Source: Bradyrhizobium sp. dw_78
GTDB taxonomy: Bacteria; Pseudomonadota; Alphaproteobacteria; Rhizobiales; Xanthobacteraceae
DNA: 64,000 nucleotides
Direction of reading: 5' to 3'
NCBI RefSeq assembly: GCF_018449525.1
Contig: NZ_JAAVUS010000003.1
Span: 1 to 64,000 of the forward strand
Position 1 is the first letter of the stretch, and the number at the start of each line of letters is the position of its first letter. A program made the position numbers and the translations under genes. Below, one piece after another: positions 27,540-37,020 of the stretch. A model generated the notes under the pieces. That model was not told the DNA's origin and made no database searches. It was given only the letters and a program-made list of their open reading frames with translations.

Positions 27540-29165
27540 TTAATGCGCGCCGGCGCCGCTGGCGCCTTTGACTTTGCGGGTCAGCATCACGGCGATCGCG
27601 GACAGAACCAGCACGAACCCAAGCACCGCAAAGGTGTCGCCAAAGCCCATCACCAGCGCCTGATGCTTGACGGTATTGCCGAGGGCGACGATCGCCTGCG
27701 CCCGTGCGGCGGCTGGATCGGGCACGCCGTGGGCCATGAAATAGTCCGTCATCGCGGCCAGCCGGTCACGCACTTCCTCGCGGCCGAGCGTGACCGACTG
27801 GCCGATGATGTTGGAATGAAACTGCTCGCGCTTGGTGATCACGGTCGCGAGCACGGCCGTGCCGATGGCGCCGCCGAGATTGCGGAACATGTTGCTGATG
27901 CCGGAGGCGGCCGCGGCCTCCTGCGGCGCGATATCGCCTGTCGTCACCGAGGTCAGCGGCGTCAGCACCATGGCCTGGCCGATAGCGCGCACGATGTTCG
28001 GAATCCAGAGCTGGTCGCCGGCATAATCCGGCGACATCGCCGTGTTCATGAAGCAGCTATAGGCGAAGATCATCAGGCCCACGAAAGCGATGTAGCGGGT
28101 GTCGAAGCGCTGCATCAATTTCGGCACCAGCGGAATCAGGATCAGCTGCGGCAGCCCGGTCCAGGCCATCACCGAGCCGATCTGCTCGGCGTTGTAACCC
28201 TGCGCCTGGCCGAGATAGGCTGGCAGCAGATAGACCGATCCGAACAGCGCAAAGCCGAGCAGCGTCATCGCGATGGTGCCGAAGCCGAAATTGCGCCCCT
28301 TCAACAGCCGCAACCGGATCAGAGGTTTTTCGGCCGAGAGTTCGATCCAGGTAAACAGCGTCAGGCTGACGGCGGCGATCGCGGCGAGGCGCAGGATGAA
28401 GGGCGAGGAGAACCAGTCATCCTTGTTGCCTTCCTCGAGCACGGTCTGCAGCGCGGACAGGCCGATCGCCATGGTGACGATGCCGGCCCAGTCGCCCTCT
28501 TTCAGAAGCTTGAGCTGCTTCGGCTGCCGCTCCAGCGTCAGATAAAGCGCGATCACCATCACTACGGTCGGGATCACGTTGACGAAAAAGATCGTCCGCC
28601 AGCCGTAATTCTCGGTCAGATAGCCGCCGATGGTCGGCCCGATCGCCGGTGCGAAGGTGACGGACAATGCGAAGATCGCCAGCCCGACCGGCTGCTGCGG
28701 CTTCGGCAGTTTGGTCAGCACCAGCGTGAACGCCATCGGAATCAGGACGCCGCCGGCAAAGCCCTGCAAGCCGCGCATGGCGATCATCGACGGCAGATCG
28801 TGGGTGAACGCGCAGGCCACTGAGAACACCGCAAACAGCGTGGCGCTCACGAGCATGTAGGTGCGGAACGAGAACACCCGGCTCAGATAATCGGTGAGGG
28901 GGATCACGATGATCTCGCCGATCAAATACGACGTCGAGATCCAGGAGCCGTTGTCGACGCCGGTGCCGATGCCGCCTTCGATATTGAGCAGCGAGGCGTT
29001 GGTGATCTGGATGTTCAGGATCGCCATGAACGAACCGATCATGGCGGCGAGCACGGCGATCCAGGTCGTGGCGCTGGCGCGGTTCGGATCGGCCGCGGGC
29101 TGGTCAGATGCTGTGCGCGAGGCCGGCGGCGCGGATATCGAGACGGACAGGCTGGGATTGGACAT
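27540..29165 (-). CDS. emrB: DHA2-family drug efflux permease (EmrB/QacA type)
   Basis: The protein has 541 residues and about fourteen membrane segments. MFS marks are the loop DYLSRVFSFRTYM, the antiporter motif C-like AIGPTIGGYLTENYGWR, and the late AAASGISNMFRNLGGAIGTA, typical of EmrB. It exports hydrophobic compounds using proton uptake. The start overlaps the end of the upstream adaptor gene by 62 bases; GGAG lies nine bases upstream of the ATG. Confidence 0.93.
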   Translation of the reverse strand: MSNPSLSVSISAPPASRTASDQPAADPNRASATTWIAVLAAMIGSFMAILNIQITNASLLNIEGGIGTGVDNGSWISTSYLIGEIIVIPLTDYLSRVFSFRTYMLVSATLFAVFSVACAFTHDLPSMIAMRGLQGFAGGVLIPMAFTLVLTKLPKPQQPVGLAIFALSVTFAPAIGPTIGGYLTENYGWRTIFFVNVIPTVVMVIALYLTLERQPKQLKLLKEGDWAGIVTMAIGLSALQTVLEEGNKDDWFSSPFILRLAAIAAVSLTLFTWIELSAEKPLIRLRLLKGRNFGFGTIAMTLLGFALFGSVYLLPAYLGQAQGYNAEQIGSVMAWTGLPQLILIPLVPKLMQRFDTRYIAFVGLMIFAYSCFMNTAMSPDYAGDQLWIPNIVRAIGQAMVLTPLTSVTTGDIAPQEAAAASGISNMFRNLGGAIGTAVLATVITKREQFHSNIIGQSVTLGREEVRDRLAAMTDYFMAHGVPDPAAARAQAIVALGNTVKHQALVMGFGDTFAVLGFVLVLSAIAVMLTRKVKGASGAGAH

Positions 29166-30381
29166 GGCACGACGCTCCGGAAACCGTCTTCGGCGCTTTG
29201 GCCGTAATGGCCGCTTCGCGGCTGGTGTTGGACGAACGGGTCTCGATGGTCGGGATCACCGACATGCCGGGACGCAGTTCCACGGCGGAATCGCGGGCGG
29301 TATCGAGCGCGATCTTCACCGGGATGCGCTGCACCACCTTGGTGAAATTGCCGGTGGCGTTGTCCGGCGGCAGCAGCGCGAATTCCTGGCCGCTTGCGGG
29401 CGCGATGCTGTCGACATGGCCATGCACGACCTGGCCGGGGAACATGTCGACGGCGATATCGACCGCCTGGCCTTCATGGACGTCGGTGAGCTGCGTCTCC
29501 TTGTAATTCGCCACCACATAGGCGCCTTCGACCGGCACCACCGACATCAATTGCGTCCCGGCCTGCACGAACTGGCCGACGCGCAGGGTGCGGTTGCCGA
29601 CCACGCCGTCGATCGGCGCTGTGATCGTGGTGTAGCCGAGATTGAGATCGGCCTGGTTCTGCGTGGCTTCGGCGCGGGTGGCGGCCGCGCTCGCCTGAAC
29701 GATCTCGGCCTTGAGCAGATCAACCTGTTTTTGCGCCGAGATCAGGTTGGCGGCGTCGCGCTCCAGCGTCGCCTGCGCGCTGGCGATATGCGCTTGCGCC
29801 TGCTGCGCATTCTGCACGCTGCCGGATCCGGTCGCGGCCAGATCGGTGTAGCGCTTGTTGTCCTGGGCGGCGAAGGTCACGTTGGCCTGATCGACCGCGA
29901 TGGTCGCTTTGGCGGCGTTGATGACGGCTTGCTGGACATCGAGCTGGGCCTGCTTGCTGGCGACCGTGGCTTTGGCCGCCGCGACATCGGCCCTGGCCTG
30001 GTCGAGCGCGACCCGGTAGTCGCGGTCGTCGATCCGCGCCAGCACCTGCCCTGCCTTGACGCGCTCATTGTCGTTCACCAGCACGTCGTGGAGATAGCCG
30101 GGGACCTTGGGGGCGATGGTGGTGTTGTCGGCCTTCACATAGGCGTCGTCGGTGGAAACCAGATATTGGCCGACCGTCCAGTAGTCCCAGCCATACCAGG
30201 CGGCGCCCGCCAGCACGGCGATCGCCGCCCCCGCCATCAACAGCTTGCGGGCATTAAACTTTTTCGCGGCCGTCACCGGAATGGCGGCCTCGACCCTGCC
30301 GGATCCGCCGGCCGGCAGCGCGCCCTCGGTCGCCGCGGCAACCGCCTGTTCGGGTTCGAATGTGCTGGAATGGACGGTCAT
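29104..30381 (-). CDS. emrA: HlyD-family membrane-fusion adaptor (EmrA type)
   Basis: The ATG at 30381 gives 425 residues; a start at 30453 would read through the operator. One membrane segment (about 44-64) is followed by a biotinyl-lipoyl half-motif (DDAYVKADNTTIAPKVPGYL), a long coiled coil (about 130-250), and the second half TITAPIDGVVGNRTLRVGQF. It links the EmrB pump to an outer-membrane channel. The C-terminal 20 residues are encoded inside the emrB overlap. Regulated from the palindromic region by the divergent TetR protein (inferred). Confidence 0.92.
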   Translation of the reverse strand: MTVHSSTFEPEQAVAAATEGALPAGGSGRVEAAIPVTAAKKFNARKLLMAGAAIAVLAGAAWYGWDYWTVGQYLVSTDDAYVKADNTTIAPKVPGYLHDVLVNDNERVKAGQVLARIDDRDYRVALDQARADVAAAKATVASKQAQLDVQQAVINAAKATIAVDQANVTFAAQDNKRYTDLAATGSGSVQNAQQAQAHIASAQATLERDAANLISAQKQVDLLKAEIVQASAAATRAEATQNQADLNLGYTTITAPIDGVVGNRTLRVGQFVQAGTQLMSVVPVEGAYVVANYKETQLTDVHEGQAVDIAVDMFPGQVVHGHVDSIAPASGQEFALLPPDNATGNFTKVVQRIPVKIALDTARDSAVELRPGMSVIPTIETRSSNTSREAAITAKAPKTVSGASCHVQSQPVRLDIRAAGLAHSI

Positions 30382-30416
30382 GGCGCTTGCTCCTGTGGCG
30401 TTTCGCCGGGTGGAGT

Positions 30417-30478
30417 ATTTTGGAAACTTGACAATTTCCAAAATAGGGCCCATATCAAAACTGTCAATGGAATGACAG
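30417..30478. promoter_or_regulatory. TetR operator and emrAB promoter
   Basis: Two perfect inverted repeats occur. The first is ATTTTGGAAA (30417-30426) with TTTCCAAAAT (30435-30444), 8-nt spacer. The second is CTGTCA (30461-30466) with TGACAG (30473-30478). On the minus strand a TTGACA box lies in the second repeat, and a TATTTT box 16 bases on lies at the edge of the first. A bound repressor would therefore cover the emrA promoter. A plus-strand TTGACA at 30428 could serve tetR. Confidence 0.65.
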
Positions 30479-30493
30479 GCATCATATTAAAGC

Positions 30494-31162
30494 ATGACTG
30501 AAGGCAGAACTGCCGCCGATCGCCGCTGCCGGGGCCGTCCGCAACTCCGCTCCGACGAGGAGACGCGTCAAATCATCTACGAGGCCGCACGGCACGAATT
30601 CTCCGCCAACGGCTATGCCGCGACCAGCACCGAAATCGTGGCGCGCCGCGCCGGCGTTTCCACCAAGACACTCTATCGGCTGATTCCGAACAAGGCCGCC
30701 TTGTTCGAGGGCATGGTGTCCGACCGGCTCGACCATTTTCTCTCGGACGTCAATCTGCACGCTGCCGATCATTTCGATCTCGAAGAGGCGCTCAACGCGG
30801 CCTTGATGGCCTGCGCCAATCTGGCGCTGGACAAGGAGGTCGTCGGGCTGCAGCGGATCGTGTTGCAGGAGACCGGCCAGTTTCCCGATCTTGCCGCGAC
30901 GTTCTACCGGAACGGCATTGCGCGTACCGTTGTGGCGCTGGCGGATTGGCTGCGGGTTCAGGTGAAGCGCGGGCTGATCGTGCTCGACGATGCGGACGAG
31001 GCGGCCGGTATCCTGATTGGCATGGTCGCTTCGGCGCCGCAGCGCGCCGCGCTGTTCGGCGGCCTGCCGCTGCCCTCGCGCCCGGAGATCGAACGGCGCG
31101 TTCGCACCTGCGCGGCGCTGTTCCTGCGCGGCTGTCGCGCTGAAGGCGCGCGCAAGCCGTAA
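30494..31162 (+). CDS. TetR-family transcriptional regulator of the efflux operon
   Basis: The protein has 222 residues. The N-terminal helix-turn-helix is at about 25-70 (FSANGYAATSTEIVARRAGVS, then KTLYRLIPNKAALF). The C-terminal ligand domain is of the AefR-like class and ends in RRVRTCAALFLRGC. Divergent placement with a shared palindromic promoter implies that it represses emrAB and itself until a pump substrate binds. Confidence 0.9.
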   Translation: MTEGRTAADRRCRGRPQLRSDEETRQIIYEAARHEFSANGYAATSTEIVARRAGVSTKTLYRLIPNKAALFEGMVSDRLDHFLSDVNLHAADHFDLEEALNAALMACANLALDKEVVGLQRIVLQETGQFPDLAATFYRNGIARTVVALADWLRVQVKRGLIVLDDADEAAGILIGMVASAPQRAALFGGLPLPSRPEIERRVRTCAALFLRGCRAEGARKP

Positions 31163-31165
31163 AAT

Positions 31166-32068
31166 TTACTTTGCTGCGGCCGATACCCGTTTGATGAGCT
31201 CGCCGATCCGTGACAGGAACAGACGCAGCGTCGGCGACGTGTTGGCCGTGTGATAGCCGACCACGAGGTCGATCGTTGGCGCATCGCCCTCGATCGGCCG
31301 GCTGACGACCGACCAGGGCAGGAAATTTTGCGCGTAGCGCGGCAGCAGCGCGACACCGCGGGTCGAGGCGACCAGCGAGATCGCCATCGCGAGATTGTCC
31401 GCTTCATGCGCCGGCGTGATCTTCAGGCCGGTTCGCTGGATGTAGCCGTCGATCACCGCACGAAGCGACGGCGCGGTTTTCGACACGTTGATGAAGGGCT
31501 GGCCCGCGATCTCGCTGATGTCGATGCTGTCACGGGCGGTGAGTCGATGGTCGCTCGGCAGCACGACGACAAGCGGCTCGCGCGTCACCGTCTTGAAGAT
31601 GAGATCGGGCGCGTCCGCTTCTCGCCGCATGAAGGCCAGATCGAGCTTGCCGCGCGCCAGCGCCTCGGCAAGGTTCGGTGAATAGGCGCTGGTGACGGTG
31701 ACGTCGATATTGGGCAGCTCGTCGCGCAGGATATGCATGGCCTCGGGCAGCCAGTCCATTTCCTGACCGGTCAGAAAGCCCAGCGCAAAGCCGGGCTTTT
31801 CCGGCTGCGCGGCGCGCCGCGCGGCTTCGCGCGCCGCCTCGACCTGGACCAATGCCAGCCGCGCATGATCGAGAAACGCCTTGCCGGCGGCGGTCAGTTC
31901 GACGCCGTGAACGCTCCGCGTCAGCAGCGGCACGCCGACCTCGTATTCGAGGTCGCGAATCTGGCGGCTCAGCGATGGCTGCGATGTGTGCAACCGGTGT
32001 TCGGCGGCAACCGTCAGACTGCCTTCCTCGGCGACCGCCACGAAATAACGGAGATGGCGCAGTTCCAT
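31166..32068 (-). CDS. LysR-family transcriptional regulator
   Basis: The ATG at 32068 (MELRHLRYF) gives 300 residues. The winged HTH at about 1-60 reads LRYFVAVAEEGSLTVAA and TSQPSLSRQIRDLE. The effector domain has the EIAGQPFINVSKTAPS block. It resembles the CatR/BenM-like group that senses aromatic or organic acids. It is divergent from the SDR/MFS/threonine dehydratase genes, and the palindrome at 32117-32136 lies between them. Confidence 0.92.
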   Translation of the reverse strand: MELRHLRYFVAVAEEGSLTVAAEHRLHTSQPSLSRQIRDLEYEVGVPLLTRSVHGVELTAAGKAFLDHARLALVQVEAAREAARRAAQPEKPGFALGFLTGQEMDWLPEAMHILRDELPNIDVTVTSAYSPNLAEALARGKLDLAFMRREADAPDLIFKTVTREPLVVVLPSDHRLTARDSIDISEIAGQPFINVSKTAPSLRAVIDGYIQRTGLKITPAHEADNLAMAISLVASTRGVALLPRYAQNFLPWSVVSRPIEGDAPTIDLVVGYHTANTSPTLRLFLSRIGELIKRVSAAAK

Positions 32069-32116
32069 AAGCGATACCATACCTGCGAGGCATGGATTGG
32101 AACCTACAAAGTCTTT

Positions 32117-32136
32117 TTCAGCAGTTCAATGCTGAA
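32117..32136. promoter_or_regulatory. LysR-type operator palindrome
   Basis: TTCAGCA (32117-32123) and TGCTGAA (32130-32136) are perfect inverted copies with a 6-nt spacer. The site is about 50 bases upstream of the lysR start and 57 bases before the SDR start, the usual place for a LysR recognition site. Confidence 0.6.
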
Positions 32137-32192
32137 TTACCTCATGCGCCACCAGCATGGCGTTGGGCCGTGCCCCAGCTCAGGAGGTCATC

Positions 32193-32939
32193 ATGACCGC
32201 TCTTTCCGGAAAAACCGCCCTCGTTACCGGCGCCTCGCGCGGGATCGGCCGCGCCAGCGCGTTGGCTCTCGCTAAAGCGGGCGCGCAGGTGCTCGTCCAT
32301 TACGGCCGCGGCAAGGACGAGGCTGAAGCCGTCGTTCAGGAGATCCGCAAGGCCGGCGGACGCGCCGAGGCGGTCGCCGCCAACCTTGCCGCGCCGGATG
32401 GCGCGCAGGCGCTCGCCAAGCAGGTCCGTGCCATCATCGGCGATCGTCTCGATGTCCTCGTCGCCAACGCCGGAGTCTCCAAGGCGGCGACCCTCGAAGA
32501 AACGACGGTCGAGGATTTCGACAATCTGTTCGCCGTCAACGTCCGCGCGCCATTCTTCCTGGTGCAGCAATTGCTGTCGACCCTCGGGCCCGGCAGCAGC
32601 GTGGTGATGGTCTCTTCGCTCGCCGCGCATGCCTCGGTCGGCAACCTCGCCGCCTATGCGGCGAGCAAGGGCGCGATCGATACGCTGGTGAAGCATTTCG
32701 CGGCGGCGCTCGGACCGCGCGGCATCCGCGTCAATGCGGTGGCGCCGGGCGTGGTCGAAACCGACATGTCGAATTTTGCCAAAACCGATGCCGGGCGCGA
32801 TTTCACGCTTGCGATGCAGGCGCTGAAGCGGGTCGCACAGCCTGACGACATCGGCGATGTCGTCGCATTCCTCGCCTCCGAGCAGGCGCGATGGATCAGC
32901 GGCGACACTGTCCGCGTCGACGGCGGCTCGAAACTGTAG
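32193..32939 (+). CDS. SDR-family oxidoreductase
   Basis: The ATG at 32193, behind AGGAGG, gives 248 residues; an earlier ATG at 32157 lacks a ribosome site. The classical SDR motifs are ALVTGASRGIG, ANAGVS, the catalytic Ser in MVSSLAAHA, and YAASKGA with Tyr and Lys. The FabG-like ending VRVDGGSKL is present. The probable reaction is NADP-dependent ketone/alcohol conversion. It is the first gene behind the LysR operator. Confidence 0.9.
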   Translation: MTALSGKTALVTGASRGIGRASALALAKAGAQVLVHYGRGKDEAEAVVQEIRKAGGRAEAVAANLAAPDGAQALAKQVRAIIGDRLDVLVANAGVSKAATLEETTVEDFDNLFAVNVRAPFFLVQQLLSTLGPGSSVVMVSSLAAHASVGNLAAYAASKGAIDTLVKHFAAALGPRGIRVNAVAPGVVETDMSNFAKTDAGRDFTLAMQALKRVAQPDDIGDVVAFLASEQARWISGDTVRVDGGSKL

Positions 32940-32969
32940 AGCGTTGATTTCCAGCCAAGGATAACGGCC

Positions 32970-34244
32970 ATGACCGAGGCGATCTGCCTGACCTCCGGAT
33001 GTTGCGACCGTGACCGGCTCGATGCCGGCACGGTTCGCCGCCGCTTTGTTCTCTCCCGCCGCGCCAGTTTCTGGGTCTCCGCCGGCGTGGTGGCGCATAC
33101 GCTATGGACCAGCGCCGCGCCGGCGATGGTCTACCGGATCTACGCCGAGCAATGGCATCTGGCGCCGACCACGACGACAGCGATCTTCGCGATCTACCCG
33201 ATCGTGGTGGTGCTGACGCTGTTGGGATTCGGCGATCTGTCGGACCATATCGGGCGCCGCGCCACGATGCTGATCGGACTTGCAGCCTCGCTCGCCGGTG
33301 TGTTCGCCTTCGCGGTCGCGCCCGATGTCGCGTGGCTTCTTGCGGGGCGGGCATTGATGGGGGCGGGCGTCGGCCTCACCGCGAGTCCTTCCACTGCGGC
33401 GATGATGGAATTCGCGGCGGAAGGACAATCCCAGCGCGCCGCGTCGATCGCGGCCGCGGCACAGGCGGCCGGCTTTGCCGCGGCATTGCTGCTCGGTGGC
33501 GCGTTGGTCGAATATGCGCCTTATCCGACCCGCGTGCCATTCTGGCTGCTGTTCGCGGTTCTTGCCGTGCTGCTGGTCGCGACCTGGGGATTGCCGCGCC
33601 AGACCGGCGTGAGCGCAAGCCGTTGGCGGATTCGGATGCCTTACGTTCCGCGGAATTTGCGCGGCGTCTTCATGCTGGCCTCGCTCGCGGCGCTGACCGC
33701 CTATACCCACGGTGTTCTCATCCTGTCGTTGGGCGGGCAGGTGGCGCATGATCTCGTGGGATCGTCGAACGCGTTCGTCAACGGCGCGATCCTTGCGCTG
33801 TTTCCGGTCGTGTCCGGGATCACCGGGGTTGCCGCAAAGCGGCTCGATGTTCGCGTCGCGATGATTTCCGGAGCCGTTGCCTCGGCGGTCGGCGTCGGCC
33901 TGTTCGCGTTCGCTGCGGCGCGTCATGTCTTGCCGGTGTTCCTGGCGGCAACGGCGACCACCGGCATCGGCTACAGCCTGTTGTTCTTCGCCGCACTGGC
34001 TGTCGTCAACCATGTGGCGGCGCCGCAGCATCGCGGCGGCATCTTCGCCGCGCTCTATCTTGTCGCGTATCTCTCCCTGGGCTCCGTGGCGCTGGCGCTG
34101 GGCGTGATCGCGCGATCCGAAGGGCTCGGATTCGCCATCGAGATCGGCGCCGGCGTCATTGCGCTCCTCAGCCTGGCGACGCTCGGCTGCTCCCTGGCTT
34201 GCCCCATCGTCCGAAACGCCGCGGATTCCAGGGATCGAAACTGA
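32970..34244 (+). CDS. MFS transporter
   Basis: The protein has 424 residues and about twelve membrane segments. The signature GFGDLSDHIGRRATMLIG follows segment 2. The first 30 residues are Cys- and Arg-rich and outside the membrane part. It is probably an exporter of the multidrug/sugar-efflux type. It starts 30 bases after the SDR stop, so the two are likely co-transcribed under LysR control. Confidence 0.86.
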   Translation: MTEAICLTSGCCDRDRLDAGTVRRRFVLSRRASFWVSAGVVAHTLWTSAAPAMVYRIYAEQWHLAPTTTTAIFAIYPIVVVLTLLGFGDLSDHIGRRATMLIGLAASLAGVFAFAVAPDVAWLLAGRALMGAGVGLTASPSTAAMMEFAAEGQSQRAASIAAAAQAAGFAAALLLGGALVEYAPYPTRVPFWLLFAVLAVLLVATWGLPRQTGVSASRWRIRMPYVPRNLRGVFMLASLAALTAYTHGVLILSLGGQVAHDLVGSSNAFVNGAILALFPVVSGITGVAAKRLDVRVAMISGAVASAVGVGLFAFAAARHVLPVFLAATATTGIGYSLLFFAALAVVNHVAAPQHRGGIFAALYLVAYLSLGSVALALGVIARSEGLGFAIEIGAGVIALLSLATLGCSLACPIVRNAADSRDRN

Positions 34245-34314
34245 TGCCTTTGGCCCGATCGTGCTTATCTGGTAATCCGAATCGCAGCGACAGATATGGA
34301 ACGAGGCCGTCGAA

Positions 34315-35580
34315 ATGCCGAATGCCCCCGGAAATGCGACAGCGGGAAAGCACGTTCCCGCATCGGATTTCAAAAACCTTCCCGTCACGCTGGAGCACGT
34401 CAAGGCTGCTGCGGCGACCATTCGCGGCTCGGTCTTGGTCACCGAATGCAATGAGAGCAGGACGCTCAGTGAAATCTGCGGCTGCACCATCTGGCTCAAA
34501 TTCGAGAACCTTCAGTTCACCTCCACCTTCAAGGAGCGGGGCGCGCTGAACCGGCTCGACGCGCTGTCGCCCGACGAGCGGCGGCGCGGCGTCATCGCGA
34601 TGTCGGCCGGCAATCATGCGCAAGGCGTCGCCTATCACGCCCGACGGCTTGGCATTCCCGCGACCATCGTGATGCCGATCGGCACGCCGATGGTGAAGGT
34701 CGAGAACACAAGGCGGCTTGGCGCCGAAGTCATCGCTTCCGGCAAGACTCTGGAAGAGGCCGGCGAGTTCGCCCGGGCGCATTGCCAGGCCCACGGCATG
34801 ACTCTGATCCATCCCTATGACGACCCGCTGATCATCGCGGGCCAGGGCACCATCGGGCTTGAAATGCTCGAGGCCGTTCCGCAACTCGATATTTTGGTGG
34901 TTCCGATCGGCGGCGGCGGGTTGATCTCCGGCATTGCGGTCGCCGCCAAGTCACTGAAGCCGGACTTGCGGATCATCGGCGTTCAGGCCGAGCTTTATCC
35001 CTCGATGTATAACGCGGTCAACGACAGGCATCTGCCGATGCGCGGTGACACGCTCGCCGAGGGCATCGCGGTCAAGGCGCCGGGCCGGATCACCACGGAG
35101 ATCGTCCGCCAACTGGTCGATGACATCGTGCTCGTCACCGAAGATCAGATCGAACGCGCGGTGGCGATGCTGATTGCCATCGAGAAGACCGTGGCCGAAG
35201 GCGCGGGCGCAGCGGGTCTTGCCGCCGTGCTCGCCGCCCCGGAACGCTTTGCGGGCCGCAATGTCGGCCTCGTTCTCACCGGCGGAAATATCGATACGCG
35301 GCTGATCGCATCAGTGCTGACCCGCGAGCTCGCCCGCGAGGGGCGTTTGACGCAGCTCGTGATCGACATCGTCGATCGGCCGGGCCAGTTGGCGGCGGTA
35401 TCGGCGCTGCTTGCCGAGGCCGGTGCCAACATCATCGAAGTCTCACATCAGCGCACGTTTTCCGACCTGCCGGCCAAGGCGACGTTGCTCGAACTGGTGA
35501 TCGAAACGCGGGACCGCGCGCATCTCGATGACGTCCTGAGCAGCCTCAGCGCGGCGGGATTCAAGGCCCGCTGCTCGTAA
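34315..35580 (+). CDS. ilvA: Threonine dehydratase with C-terminal ACT-like domain
   Basis: Deaminates threonine to 2-oxobutanoate, the first step to isoleucine, or to catabolism. The PLP Lys lies in FTSTFKERGALNRL. SAGNHAQGVAY binds substrate, and the Gly loop IGGGGLISGIAV holds the phosphate. An ACT-like regulatory segment (about 345-421, VIDIVDRPGQLAAVSALL) closes the 421-residue protein. One ACT unit and this length resemble the short TdcB/IlvA form, so the pathway is not fixed. Confidence 0.9.
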   Translation: MPNAPGNATAGKHVPASDFKNLPVTLEHVKAAAATIRGSVLVTECNESRTLSEICGCTIWLKFENLQFTSTFKERGALNRLDALSPDERRRGVIAMSAGNHAQGVAYHARRLGIPATIVMPIGTPMVKVENTRRLGAEVIASGKTLEEAGEFARAHCQAHGMTLIHPYDDPLIIAGQGTIGLEMLEAVPQLDILVVPIGGGGLISGIAVAAKSLKPDLRIIGVQAELYPSMYNAVNDRHLPMRGDTLAEGIAVKAPGRITTEIVRQLVDDIVLVTEDQIERAVAMLIAIEKTVAEGAGAAGLAAVLAAPERFAGRNVGLVLTGGNIDTRLIASVLTRELAREGRLTQLVIDIVDRPGQLAAVSALLAEAGANIIEVSHQRTFSDLPAKATLLELVIETRDRAHLDDVLSSLSAAGFKARCS

Positions 35581-35590
35581 GGCCGTCGCA

Positions 35591-36208
35591 TCATTTCGGG
35601 CTGTTCGAGCCGGCGCCCTTCGGGGCCGCGGGCCAAGTGTCGATCACCTCGGCGAACCGCGTCAACTCCCGGACAAGGCGCTGTTGACCCTCGGAACCCA
35701 GCGGCAACAGCCGGCTGCGCTGCACCTCGAAGACGCGCGGGATCGCTTCGTTGATGACGGCCTCGCCGGCGGCGGTCAACTGGACGCGCAGCGTGCGGCG
35801 ATCATCGGGCTCCGGCAGCCGAGCCAGGAAATTCTGCGCCTCCAGCCTGTTGAGCCGGCTGGTGAGCCCCGCGCCGCTAAGCAGCAGCGACTGCGCGATC
35901 TGCTTCGGCGACAGGCGGTAGGGCGCGCCGGCGCGGCGCAACGCGGTGAGCACGTCGAAGGTGCCGCGAGTCAGCCCGAACGGCTCCAGCGCCTCCTCGA
36001 TAAAGCCGGTGCATTGCATCTGGATGCGGCCGATCAGGCCGTAGACATGCACCGGGCTGGTGTCGATGTCGGGCCGCTCGGCCTGCCACTGCGAAAAAAT
36101 CTCGTCGACCTGCTCGCGCGCGGCGCGCCCCTTGCTCACGCGGCGCGACGCGGGCTTGGTCACGGCGGTCTCCCCCGGCGGCTCAGTCGTTGGCTTCGAC
36201 CTGCTCAT
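35591..36208 (-). CDS. MarR-family transcriptional regulator
   Basis: The ATG at 36208 (MSRSKP, AAGGAA upstream) gives 205 residues; the frame opens further upstream at 36262. A basic N-terminal tail precedes the winged helix-turn-helix (about 90-160: LSPKQIAQSLLLSGAGLTSRLNRLE in two parts, then wing PEPDDRRTLRVQLT). It lies downstream of the ABC operon on the same strand and probably controls it or the divergent monooxygenase. Confidence 0.9.
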   Translation of the reverse strand: MSRSKPTTEPPGETAVTKPASRRVSKGRAAREQVDEIFSQWQAERPDIDTSPVHVYGLIGRIQMQCTGFIEEALEPFGLTRGTFDVLTALRRAGAPYRLSPKQIAQSLLLSGAGLTSRLNRLEAQNFLARLPEPDDRRTLRVQLTAAGEAVINEAIPRVFEVQRSRLLPLGSEGQQRLVRELTRFAEVIDTWPAAPKGAGSNSPK

Positions 36209-36258
36209 TTTCGTTCCTTCATTGGACAGGCGGGATCGGACGCATTGGCCGGTGGGGC

Positions 36259-37017
36259 TCACGGCGTCCAGTCGACCACGCGCCGCTCGATAAACTCGAC
36301 GCCATGAAACAGCGCAATGCTGAGCAGCGTCAGCAGCGCGATGGCGGCAAAGGCCAGCGGCGTCTGCGATTGCGCCGTCGATATCAAAATCAGATAGCCG
36401 AGGCCGTCCTGCGCCGCCACGAATTCACTGATCACCGCGCCGATCACGGCGAAGGTCACGGCGACCTTGCAGCCGGTGAAGAAGTGCGGCAGCGCCACGG
36501 GCAGGCGGAGCCGGCGAAACACCATATGCGGCGATGCGCCGAGCGAGCGCATCAGGTCGAGCATCGTCTTCGGCACCGCCTCGAGCCCGGCAACCATGTT
36601 GACCAGGATCGGGAAGAAGCAGACCAGCACGACGACGACGATCTTCGGCCATTCCGACAGCCCGAACCACAGGATGACCAGCGGCGCGACGGCGACCTTG
36701 GGCACGGATTGCAGGCCGAGCAGGATCGGATAGAGCAGCTTCCGCGCCAGCGGGTTGAGGCTGATCAGGATCGCCAGCGGCAACGACAGCACGATCGCGA
36801 GCAGGAAGCCGCCGACGGTCTCGCGCAGCGTCACCCAGCCGTCCTGTATAAGCTCGGGCGCCCATTTCACCGCCGCCTGGAAGATCGCCGACGGCGCCGG
36901 CAGAATCCAGGCCGGTACCTTGAGCGTATCAGCCAGCAATTCCCAGGCCGCGAGCAGAACGAGATAGATCAGCGGCGTGGCGGCGCGGCCGATCAGGCGC
37001 GAGGAAGAGGCGGCCAT
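36259..37017 (-). CDS. ABC transporter permease (SsuC/TauC type)
   Basis: The protein has 252 residues and about six membrane segments. The cytoplasmic EAA-like loop EAVPKTMLDLMRSLGAS couples it to the ATPase, and the ALPHFFTGCKVAVTFAVIGAV end is typical of the nitrate/sulfonate/taurine/pyrimidine family. It starts just after the ATPase stop, in the order SBP-ATPase-permease-MarR. Confidence 0.9.
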   Translation of the reverse strand: MAASSSRLIGRAATPLIYLVLLAAWELLADTLKVPAWILPAPSAIFQAAVKWAPELIQDGWVTLRETVGGFLLAIVLSLPLAILISLNPLARKLLYPILLGLQSVPKVAVAPLVILWFGLSEWPKIVVVVLVCFFPILVNMVAGLEAVPKTMLDLMRSLGASPHMVFRRLRLPVALPHFFTGCKVAVTFAVIGAVISEFVAAQDGLGYLILISTAQSQTPLAFAAIALLTLLSIALFHGVEFIERRVVDWTP

Positions 37018-37020
37018 CGG

